A stretch of 5,537 nucleotides of DNA from Pseudobdellovibrionaceae bacterium (GTDB lineage Bacteria > Bdellovibrionota > Bdellovibrionia > Bdellovibrionales > JAMPXM01): NCBI GenBank assembly GCA_913776405.1, contig CAJYOV010000228.1:1-5537 (forward strand). Reading direction: 5' to 3'. Below are positions 1 to 5,537 of the stretch, piece after piece. Made by a program: the position numbers and the translations under genes. A model generated the notes under the pieces. It ran no database searches, was not told the DNA's origin, and worked only from the letters and a program-made list of their open reading frames with translations. Each line of letters begins with the position of its first letter. Position 1 is the stretch's first letter.

Positions 1-958
1 AGTGGTTCCGAATAATACCGAGCTCGAAGGGCACCCCACTGGCTTGCGAATATCCAATCGCTGACGGCACGCCTGAATCCGGTACGGGAATGACGATGTC
101 GATATCTGTCGGATTTTCTCGGGCAAGAATTTGACCCGCACGTTTACGAGTCTCGTAAACACTTTCGCCAAAAACGACAGAGTCCGGTCTTGCAAAGTAG
201 ACGTGTTCAAACACGCAAGAAGCCCGCGGGGTCTTGCGCTTCATCATCACCGAGTGCTCGCCAGATTCATCAACCCAGAAGATTTCGCCCGGCTGAATTT
301 CGCGAACGAACTTAGCGCCAATCAAATCGAAAGCGCAGGTTTCGCTCGCAATCACATACGACGGCTTTCCGTTTGTCGAACCATCAACGGTGCCGAGAAC
401 AAGGGGGCGGAAACCATAAGGGTCACGAATGGCGAAAAGAGCTTTGTGAGAGAGAACACCTAAAGAGAAAGCCCCTTCAATGCGCTCAAGAGAATCCTGC
501 AAGCACGTCAAAAGATCTGTGCTGTCATGACGGGCGATCATGTGAAGAAGAACTTCCGTATCGTTCGTGCCCTGGAAGATCGAACCGCGAGCACGCAGAT
601 CCTGCTTCAAAGGCTCGGCATTCACGATGTTCCCGTTGTGCGCGAGCGCCAAAGGACCGCCGAAAAGTTGCGCAGCCAAAGGCTGAGCGTTCGATAGCGA
701 ATTCATGCCTGTCGTCGAATAGCGAACGTGCCCGACGGCAGCCGACCCTGGCAGCTGAGAAAGCGTCGGCTCATCGAACACTTCGCCGACCAAACCTAAG
801 CCCCGCTTCACGTGGTGTGACTGGCCTTCGAGAGTCACGATACCCGCCGATTCTTGACCGCGATGTTGAATCGCATAGAGACCCAAGTAGGTCAGGCGCG
901 CGGCCTGAGGATGATTCCAGATTCCGAAGACGCCGCACTCATCATGCCAAGCTTTCAA
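1..958 (-). CDS. purF: Amidophosphoribosyltransferase (glutamine PRPP amidotransferase), 3' end cut by window edge
   Basis: PurF catalyses the first committed step of purine synthesis, making 5-phosphoribosylamine from PRPP and glutamine in the cytoplasm. I translated 319 codons with no stop; the family is about 470-500 residues, so the last third lies beyond the left edge. The N-terminal Ntn glutaminase domain shows the nucleophile in DECGVFGIW (Cys8), QHRGQESAG (31-39), RYSTTG (79-84), AHNGN (106-110), GTNDTEV (130-136) and RDPYGFRPL (178-186). The phosphoribosyltransferase part shows YFARPDS (254-260) and the PRPP loop [12 protein letters not shown] (289-300). The nucleophile is preceded by a short leader, as in the B. 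subtilis type, where a propeptide is removed to expose Cys. No ATG lies in frame. I chose TTG at 958 because GGGGTGAG sits 4 nt upstream; GTG at 967 (three residues longer) lacks such a site. The start lies inside the end of purL (17 nt overlap), which suggests translational coupling. Whether it carries an Fe-S cluster cannot be judged, because the C-terminal cysteines are outside the window. Confidence 0.96.
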   Translation of the reverse strand, partial: MKAWHDECGVFGIWNHPQAARLTYLGLYAIQHRGQESAGIVTLEGQSHHVKRGLGLVGEVFDEPTLSQLPGSAAVGHVRYSTTGMNSLSNAQPLAAQLFGGPLALAHNGNIVNAEPLKQDLRARGSIFQGTNDTEVLLHMIARHDSTDLLTCLQDSLERIEGAFSLGVLSHKALFAIRDPYGFRPLVLGTVDGSTNGKPSYVIASETCAFDLIGAKFVREIQPGEIFWVDESGEHSVMMKRKTPRASCVFEHVYFARPDSVVFGESVYETRKRAGQILARENPTDIDIVIPVPDSGVPSAIGYSQASGVPFELGIIRNH

Positions 959-3227
959 AATTCTCACCCCAACCGCTTGTGTAAGCTGTTTTCAAATCTT
1001 TGTTAGATGACTCAAGAAGCGAGCCGATCACAAGTGAAGTTCCACCAGTTCGGCCGATCCGATGTAACTCGGCAATCGGCGCTACCTGACGAACCGCCGT
1101 GAAATAATCTTCAAACGCGGTTGTGTCTTTGCCGTCGACAACGAAGATGGCTTCGTAGAAGTGCTCTTCAAATAGAGCCGCTTGATCGACGTCTGTGCGG
1201 ATCAGTTTCAAACCTTCGTGATCGATCACGGCCCCGACACCCTCCAGACACATTCTAGAGAGCGCGTACGCCAAACCGAACTTGCCGATGGCGCGTGTTG
1301 CACGCACCTGAGGCGCTTTCGAGAGCTGACGTGCGCCTCGGATAAAGTCGCCAACGACGCGACCGTCGAGCTCGCCGATTGCGTTTTGTGTGCCAGTCGC
1401 AATCTCCTGCGCATAGCCGCCAGACACGAAGCCGGGTTGCTTCAACACATAGATCGCCTGACCCTCTTCTGTAAAAAAGCTTTCCGGCAAATGATCGAGA
1501 GACTCGCGAAGACCCACGAGCCCTGTGGAAGGCGTCGACGTGATATTCTTCCCCATCGTTTCGTTATAGAAGCTGACGTTCCCGCTGATGATCGGCGCCT
1601 CAAGAGCGGCACAAATCGAATTCATCCCGTCGAGGCTCGCAACGAACTCACTCATTACGTTTTCTTTTTCGGGATTGCCGAAATTCAAACAGTCCGTAAC
1701 CGCGAGTGCTTCGAACCCTTTGAGCGCAAGCTCGAAGGCCGGGTACGCAACGGCATCTAAACCCCCGACTCTTGGGTCGAGTCGCATGACATGCGGACGA
1801 CAGCCGAGAACAACGCCCAGCGCGCGATTCGAATCTTTCAAACGAACGACGCCAACCGAATCTGAAGTTCCGCGCGCAGTTGCCGCACCGACACGGCAAT
1901 CATACTGACGGTAAATAAATTTTCTCGAAGTCCCGCGCACATCGCGAAGGAGAGATGTCAAAAGCCCGTCGATCTTCTTTGCACCTTGCGCTGACTTCAA
2001 GCCATCAACCCACGCTTGACGTGATGAGACCCGATTCTGCGGCCCAAGCTGTTTGTAAGGGCGTTTGTACTGAGGCGCATTCTCAACCAGAAGATCAGGA
2101 TCGATCTCTGTGAGAAGTTCGCCGTGCCAGTGAAGCTCAACCGTTTTTTTCTCGGTGACTTCACCGATCTTCACCGCGTCGAGATTCCAACGATGGAAAA
2201 CTTCGCTCAAAGCTTTGAACTGACCCGGCTCACAAACAAGAAGCATGCGTTCTTGCGATTCAGATAGAAGAATATCTTCAGGTGTCATCGACGAATCGCG
2301 AAGCGGCACCTGATCTAGATGAAGTTTAAAACCGACGCCACCTTTCGATGCCATCTCAAAAGACGAAGAGGTCAAGCCCGCAGCGCCCATATCTTGAATC
2401 GCGACGACAAGATCTTGTTTCATGACCTCAAGACACGACTCGATCAAAAGCTTCTCGAAGAACGGATCACCAATTTGAATTGTCGGTCGCTTCGCGGCTG
2501 AGTCGGCACCAAAAGACTCCGAGGCCATCGAAGCTCCGTGAACGCCGTCACGACCAGTCTTGGCACCGACGTACACGACCCAGTTACCGACGCCTTTCGC
2601 TTTCGACAAAAACACTTTGTCATCTTTGCGGAAGAGGCCCACCGCCATCGCGTTTACGAGCACGTTTCCGTCGTACGATTCGTGAAACTCAGTCTGACCC
2701 GTGATCGTAGGAACGCCCACGCTGTTCCCGTACCCACCGATGCCGCGCACAACACCGTCTACGATCTGAGTCATCCGAGGTGCTGTCGGTCGCCCAAAGC
2801 AGAGATAGTCTGCCAGCGCGATCGGCCTTGCACCCATCGTGAAGATGTCTCTCAAAATTCCACCGACACCGGTCGCAGCACCTTGATACGGCTCAATGTA
2901 GCTTGGGTGGTTGTGCGATTCGATTTTGAACGCAACTCGCTCCCCTTCGCCGAGATCGACGACGCCCGCGTTTTCACCAAAAGATTGAAGAACACGCTTC
3001 GAGGTATTGAAGAGACCCTTCAAATGAACTTTCGAGCTCTTGTAAGAACAGTGTTCACTCCAAAGTGCCGAGAACAAGGCCCATTCGATCCCTTTCGGAT
3101 CGCGACCCAGAAGATCGCAGATGAGACCGTACTCACTCTCGTTTAGACGATATGTTTTCAACTTTGCTTGGAACTCTTGAGCAGATAGACCGCCGCGGCC
3201 TTCGCCCGCTTGTGTCGCCTTAGACAT
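942..3227 (-). CDS. purL: Phosphoribosylformylglycinamidine synthase, PurL subunit (short type)
   Basis: PurL is the ATP-dependent synthetase subunit of FGAM synthetase, converting FGAR to FGAM with ammonia delivered from PurQ. From ATG at 3227 the protein is 761 residues, close to the 742 of B. subtilis PurL, so it is the short form that needs separate PurS and PurQ. Visible family motifs include [11 protein letters not shown] (56-66), KIESHNHPS (101-109), [12 protein letters not shown] (116-127), [14 protein letters not shown] (219-232), [12 protein letters not shown] (278-289) and SESQERML (322-329). The second half of the duplicated AIRS-like architecture has [15 protein letters not shown] (510-524) and [11 protein letters not shown] (547-557). 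An in-frame ATG at 3275 would add 16 residues lying wholly inside purQ that do not resemble the family start. The ATG at 3227 has GGGG 7 nt upstream and overlaps the purQ stop by 8 nt, so I prefer it. The frame is intact. One possible oddity is TGQTE at 176-180, where many homologues have GGE. Confidence 0.97.
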   Translation of the reverse strand: MSKATQAGEGRGGLSAQEFQAKLKTYRLNESEYGLICDLLGRDPKGIEWALFSALWSEHCSYKSSKVHLKGLFNTSKRVLQSFGENAGVVDLGEGERVAFKIESHNHPSYIEPYQGAATGVGGILRDIFTMGARPIALADYLCFGRPTAPRMTQIVDGVVRGIGGYGNSVGVPTITGQTEFHESYDGNVLVNAMAVGLFRKDDKVFLSKAKGVGNWVVYVGAKTGRDGVHGASMASESFGADSAAKRPTIQIGDPFFEKLLIESCLEVMKQDLVVAIQDMGAAGLTSSSFEMASKGGVGFKLHLDQVPLRDSSMTPEDILLSESQERMLLVCEPGQFKALSEVFHRWNLDAVKIGEVTEKKTVELHWHGELLTEIDPDLLVENAPQYKRPYKQLGPQNRVSSRQAWVDGLKSAQGAKKIDGLLTSLLRDVRGTSRKFIYRQYDCRVGAATARGTSDSVGVVRLKDSNRALGVVLGCRPHVMRLDPRVGGLDAVAYPAFELALKGFEALAVTDCLNFGNPEKENVMSEFVASLDGMNSICAALEAPIISGNVSFYNETMGKNITSTPSTGLVGLRESLDHLPESFFTEEGQAIYVLKQPGFVSGGYAQEIATGTQNAIGELDGRVVGDFIRGARQLSKAPQVRATRAIGKFGLAYALSRMCLEGVGAVIDHEGLKLIRTDVDQAALFEEHFYEAIFVVDGKDTTAFEDYFTAVRQVAPIAELHRIGRTGGTSLVIGSLLESSNKDLKTAYTSGWGENFESLA
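963..970 (-). promoter_or_regulatory. Ribosome binding site that decides the purF start
   Basis: The minus strand reads GGGGTGAG here, 4 nt before a TTG in the purF frame. GGTGA belongs to the extended Shine-Dalgarno consensus (AGGAGGTGA), so it supports TTG at 958. The rival GTG at 967 lies within this motif and has no comparable motif upstream. The site is embedded in the last codons of purL. This is an inference from spacing and sequence alone. Confidence 0.5.
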
Positions 3228-3882
3228 CGAAGAACCCCGATCCATCTGTGCCACCCATCCATGCGTACAGCGCACGCTCTGGGTGTGGCATAAGCGCTGC
3301 GACGTTTTTCTTTTCGTTCATGACGCCTGCGATATCAGCGACGGACCCGTTCGGTGATTGCTCGTACGTCCACCAAACTTGACCGTTATCTTGAAGACGC
3401 TTCAAACCGTCTTCAGCGATGACAAAGCGGCCATCGCCATGAGCGACCGGAAGTTTCGCCGCGGAACCTTCGGCTGCCGCGCGAGCGAATGTTGGATTCG
3501 CATTTGCGAGCTTGAGGTCAACCCAGTCGTCAACAAATCGAAGGCCTGCATTCTTAACAAGTGCGCCAGGTAAGAGACCCGCCTCGCAAAGAATTTGAAA
3601 GCCGTTACAGATTCCAAGAACGGGAACGCCGCGTTCAGCAGCCTCGCGAACGGATTGCATCGCAGGACTTCTCGCAGCGAGCGCACCCGAACGAAGATAA
3701 TCGCCATAAGAAAATCCGCCAGGCAGGTAGAGCGCTGAATACGCCTTCGCATCGAATCGATCAGCGTGCCAAAGCCACTCAGGCTTCTTCCCCGTCGAGG
3801 GAACTGCACCTTCGACCGCTTCGAAGACGTCACGGTCGCAGTTCGTTCCCGGGAAACGAAGAACTCCGATTTTCTGGCTCAT
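3220..3882 (-). CDS. purQ: Phosphoribosylformylglycinamidine synthase, glutaminase subunit PurQ
   Basis: PurQ is the class I glutamine amidotransferase subunit that hydrolyses glutamine and feeds ammonia to PurL for FGAM synthesis. It is 220 residues, similar to B. subtilis PurQ (about 227). The N-terminus has [13 protein letters not shown] (6-18), followed by [18 protein letters not shown] (53-70). The nucleophile elbow is GICNGFQIL (90-98) with catalytic Cys92. The rest of the triad is in LMPHPERA (197-204), with His200 and Glu202. The substrate-side motif PVAHGDGRF (145-153) is also present. No key residue appears to be missing. The ATG at 3882 overlaps the purS stop by 4 nt (ATGA), with GGAA 5 nt upstream, and the TAA stop lies 8 nt inside purL. 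This tight packing fits co-translation of the three subunits of one complex. Confidence 0.97.
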   Translation of the reverse strand: MSQKIGVLRFPGTNCDRDVFEAVEGAVPSTGKKPEWLWHADRFDAKAYSALYLPGGFSYGDYLRSGALAARSPAMQSVREAAERGVPVLGICNGFQILCEAGLLPGALVKNAGLRFVDDWVDLKLANANPTFARAAAEGSAAKLPVAHGDGRFVIAEDGLKRLQDNGQVWWTYEQSPNGSVADIAGVMNEKKNVAALMPHPERALYAWMGGTDGSGFFDV

Positions 3883-4115
3883 AGACGTTCCAATTCGTAA
3901 GTTTCAATCAACGGATTATGTAAAACGAATTCGGCCATGTCTTTCGCAGACGCCATGGCCTTCGCTTCGTCTTCACCCGGTAAATCGAGAACGACGTAAC
4001 GACCGACTTGGCACGCGTTGAGCTGCTTTCCGTTTTGACGAAGTGTGCTTTCGACCGCTCGGCCTTGAGTATCGAGCACTTCTTTGCGAGGCATGACTTT
4101 CACACCGATCTTCAT
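3879..4115 (-). CDS. purS: Phosphoribosylformylglycinamidine synthase, small subunit PurS
   Basis: PurS is the small structural subunit of the three-part FGAM synthetase. In the family it forms a dimer that bridges PurQ and PurL and helps form the ammonia-transfer complex; it has no catalytic residues of its own. This protein is 78 residues against about 84 in B. subtilis. Family-like segments are VMPRKEVLDTQGRAV (7-21), VGRYVVLDL (37-45) and the C-terminal NPLIETYELE (67-76), consistent with a small beta-alpha-beta fold. The ATG at 4115 overlaps the purC stop by 4 nt (ATGA). A clear GGGAG Shine-Dalgarno at 4121-4125 lies 5 nt upstream. Its position directly before purQ and purL and the short PurL form support the call. 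Sequence conservation in this family is modest, so context carries part of the weight. Confidence 0.94.
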   Translation of the reverse strand: MKIGVKVMPRKEVLDTQGRAVESTLRQNGKQLNACQVGRYVVLDLPGEDEAKAMASAKDMAEFVLHNPLIETYELERL

Positions 4116-4846
4116 TTTGACTCCCAGTGATTTTTCAAACGAGTTGCAACTTCGACGTAAGACTCTTGAACGTTTCCAAGATCGCGACGGAATCTGTCTT
4201 TATCCATTTTCTCGCCGGTCGACTTGTCCCAGAGTCGGCAGCTATCGGGCGTGATTTCGTCGGCCAAAACGGTGCGACCGTCTTTGGTACGACCCAATTC
4301 GATTTTGAAATCGACAAGCTTTAGGTTCGCAGCACCGAAGAATTCGATAAGCCCCGCATTCACTTTGAGCGCGATCGATTTCAACTCATCGAGCTCACTT
4401 TGAGTCTTCACAACTTTCATCATCAGCGCTTGATCGTCTGAGATGAACGGGTCTGCGAGCACGTCGTCTTTGTAGTAAAACTCGACGAGCGGCTTCTCGA
4501 GTGGTGTCCCTTCTTCCAGGCCGAACTTCTTTGCCGTTGAACCCGCAAGCACGTTTCGCACGACGACTTCGACTTTGAGCATGTCGAGTTTTTCTGTGAT
4601 CATTTCATTGGTCCCGACGTCAGCGACCCGGTGACTTGGAAGACCGCGCTTCTCTAGAAACCGGAAAACGAGCGATGTGATATCGCGGTTTACGCGACCT
4701 TTGCCATCGAAGCTCCCTTTTTTGAGAGCGTTGAACGCCGTCAGCGAATCTTTGAACTCTTGAAGGATCCACTCAGGATGACCTTCGACTTCAAATAAAC
4801 GTTTCGCCTTCCCCTCGTAGATCATCGCACCTTTGGAGTAAGTCAC
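4112..4846 (-). CDS. purC: Phosphoribosylaminoimidazole-succinocarboxamide synthase (SAICAR synthetase)
   Basis: PurC joins CAIR and aspartate with ATP to give SAICAR, the substrate of PurB encoded just upstream. The protein is 244 residues, close to the bacterial norm (about 240). It shows the N-terminal nucleotide-binding segment IYEGKAKRLFEV (9-20), the first SAICAR synthetase signature around VEVVVRNVLAGS (92-103), the second signature LVDFKIELGR (177-186) and the conserved DEITPDSCRLWD (196-207). The start is GTG at 4846, directly after the purB TAA with no gap, and GAGGAA at 4851-4856 lies 4 nt upstream inside purB. An ATG at 4825 (seven codons in) also has an AAGG-like site, but it would leave almost nothing before the YEGKAK motif, so GTG is preferred with moderate certainty. 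The stop overlaps the purS start by 4 nt. Confidence 0.97.
   Translation of the reverse strand: MTYSKGAMIYEGKAKRLFEVEGHPEWILQEFKDSLTAFNALKKGSFDGKGRVNRDITSLVFRFLEKRGLPSHRVADVGTNEMITEKLDMLKVEVVVRNVLAGSTAKKFGLEEGTPLEKPLVEFYYKDDVLADPFISDDQALMMKVVKTQSELDELKSIALKVNAGLIEFFGAANLKLVDFKIELGRTKDGRTVLADEITPDSCRLWDKSTGEKMDKDRFRRDLGNVQESYVEVATRLKNHWESK
4121..4125 (-). promoter_or_regulatory. Ribosome binding site for purS inside the purC 3' end
   Basis: The minus strand reads GGGAG, 5 nt before the purS ATG at 4115, within the end of purC. Motif and spacing are near ideal and fix the start of this very small gene. Confidence 0.6.
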
Positions 4847-5537
4847 TTAGTTCCTCGCAGATTTGCGCGTAGATTTAGCTTTCTTTGACGACGTTAAGTT
4901 CTTTTTTGCCGACGGCTCAATCACGCCGGCTCTTTGCATGGCACCTTTGATCGCAGCCCGATGACGAGCGCCTTTAAAGATTTCGTCGACTTGCTCTTCG
5001 TTGAGAAGCAAACCGACTTCTTTGTCGCGAAGAGCCTCGTCACGCAAATGTGACTTCGGACCCATCTTGTGACTGAGGCGCTGAACGTGAGCGTAAGCTT
5101 CTTCGCGCGACAGGCCTTTATCGACGAGAGCGAGAAGTAAGTGAGAGCTGAAAAGTTGGCCTTGAGACAGGTCCATATTCTCGCGCATGCGCTCTTGATT
5201 GATTTCAAGGCCCTCAATCAACCGAACCATCCGGTCGAGCGCGTAATCGCAAAGAATGAATGCATCTGGAAAAATCACGCGCTCAACAGATGAGTGCGAG
5301 ATATCTCGTTCGTGCCAGAGTGCGATGTCTTCCATCGCAGCTTGGGAATACGATCTCAAGAGGCGAGCACACCCGGTGATGTTCTCAGCCGAGATCGGGT
5401 TTTTCTTGTGCGGCATTGCGCTTGAGCCCTTTTGGCCTTTCGCAAAACCTTCGTAGACCTCGCCTACTTCTGTGCGCTGAAGATGACGAAGTTCGACAGA
5501 CAAACGTTCAAGACCTGCGCCGATCATCGCAATCGCC
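4847..5537 (-). CDS. purB: Adenylosuccinate lyase, 5' end cut by window edge
   Basis: PurB is the fumarate-releasing lyase that acts twice in purine synthesis: SAICAR to AICAR and adenylosuccinate to AMP. About 229 codons are visible to the TAA at 4847; the family is about 430-470 residues, so roughly the N-terminal half lies beyond the right edge. The Met at 5527 is internal: the frame stays open to the edge and the residues there align with mid-protein. Counting from that Met, family landmarks are LRHLQRTEV (13-21), the fumarase/aspartase superfamily signature GSSAMPHKKNP (34-44) containing the catalytic serine loop, and LWHERDISHSSVER (70-83). The normal fold seems to end near residue 201. 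It is followed by a Lys/Ser/Arg-rich tail (204-226) not typical of the family. The stop directly abuts the purC GTG, placing purB upstream of purC as in B. subtilis. Confidence 0.96.
   Translation of the reverse strand, partial: AIAMIGAGLERLSVELRHLQRTEVGEVYEGFAKGQKGSSAMPHKKNPISAENITGCARLLRSYSQAAMEDIALWHERDISHSSVERVIFPDAFILCDYALDRMVRLIEGLEINQERMRENMDLSQGQLFSSHLLLALVDKGLSREEAYAHVQRLSHKMGPKSHLRDEALRDKEVGLLLNEEQVDEIFKGARHRAAIKGAMQRAGVIEPSAKKNLTSSKKAKSTRKSARN
4851..4856 (-). promoter_or_regulatory. Ribosome binding site for purC inside the purB 3' end
   Basis: The minus strand reads GAGGAA here, within the last codons of purB and 4 nt before the purC GTG. It supports GTG rather than the downstream ATG, and suggests that purC initiation is coupled to purB termination. 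Confidence 0.55.

Noticed and set aside
943..948. Tandem ATG codons at the purL stop as a possible purF start
   Set aside because: They are in the wrong frame. Translation from them gives MMSAASSES and not the conserved CGVFGIW start of PurF.
373..984. A 203-codon plus-strand reading frame across the purF 5' end and the purL/purF junction
   Set aside because: It lies wholly antisense to purF and the end of purL, both with unambiguous family motifs. Its product is rich in Arg, Ser and Pro with no recognisable domain, as expected for a shadow frame.
1182..1760. A 192-codon plus-strand reading frame opposite the purL 3' half
   Set aside because: It is another complement shadow of purL; its length follows from purL codon usage rather than independent coding.
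2538..3146. A 202-codon plus-strand reading frame opposite purL
   Set aside because: It is antisense to the conserved N-terminal half of PurL, resembles no family I recognise, and has no supporting context.
3402..3833. A 143-codon minus-strand frame inside purQ in a different phase
   Set aside because: PurQ in the overlapping frame has the complete Cys-His-Glu triad and normal length. The alternative product is low in recognisable features and would need a full out-of-frame overlap.
1..5537. Search for a purine riboswitch, PurR operator, terminator or attenuator
   Set aside because: There is no untranslated DNA in the window and the operon's 5' leader lies outside it. I saw no convincing stem-loop followed by a T-run at any gene junction.

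Overview
The whole window is one stretch of a de novo purine (IMP) biosynthesis operon, transcribed on the minus strand, so it reads right to left. In transcription order it holds purB (adenylosuccinate lyase, 5' part cut by the right edge), purC (SAICAR synthetase), purS, purQ and purL (the three subunits of FGAM synthetase), and purF (amidophosphoribosyltransferase, 3' part cut by the left edge). There is no intergenic DNA. purB stop and purC start are directly adjacent, and every later junction is a stop/start overlap: 4 nt for purC/purS, 4 nt for purS/purQ, 8 nt for purQ/purL, and about 17 nt for purL/purF. No promoter, terminator, RNA gene, repeat, mobile element or CRISPR array was seen. 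The promoter and any leader would lie beyond the right edge.

The genes cover non-consecutive steps of the pathway. PurF makes phosphoribosylamine from PRPP and glutamine (step 1). PurS, PurQ and PurL together convert FGAR to FGAM: PurQ releases ammonia from glutamine, PurL uses ATP and FGAR, and PurS bridges the two. PurC joins aspartate to CAIR. PurB releases fumarate from SAICAR and also from adenylosuccinate on the AMP branch. The PurL is the short form of about 760 residues that needs separate PurS and PurQ, not the roughly 1300-residue fused enzyme of enterobacteria.

The order purB-C-S-Q-L-F is, from general knowledge, the same as in the Bacillus subtilis pur operon, so purM, purN, purH or purD may follow beyond the left edge. 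The organism is a bacterium with moderate GC, close to half by eye, that uses Shine-Dalgarno sequences. The gene set does not settle the lineage. A Bdellovibrionota or other delta-type Gram-negative is only a weak guess from the general look of the proteins.

The region is conserved housekeeping DNA, and I found no undescribed system in it. The points that merit a second look are small: a non-ATG purF start hidden inside purL with a predicted short propeptide, a Lys/Ser-rich tail on PurB, and a possible family-atypical residue in PurL.
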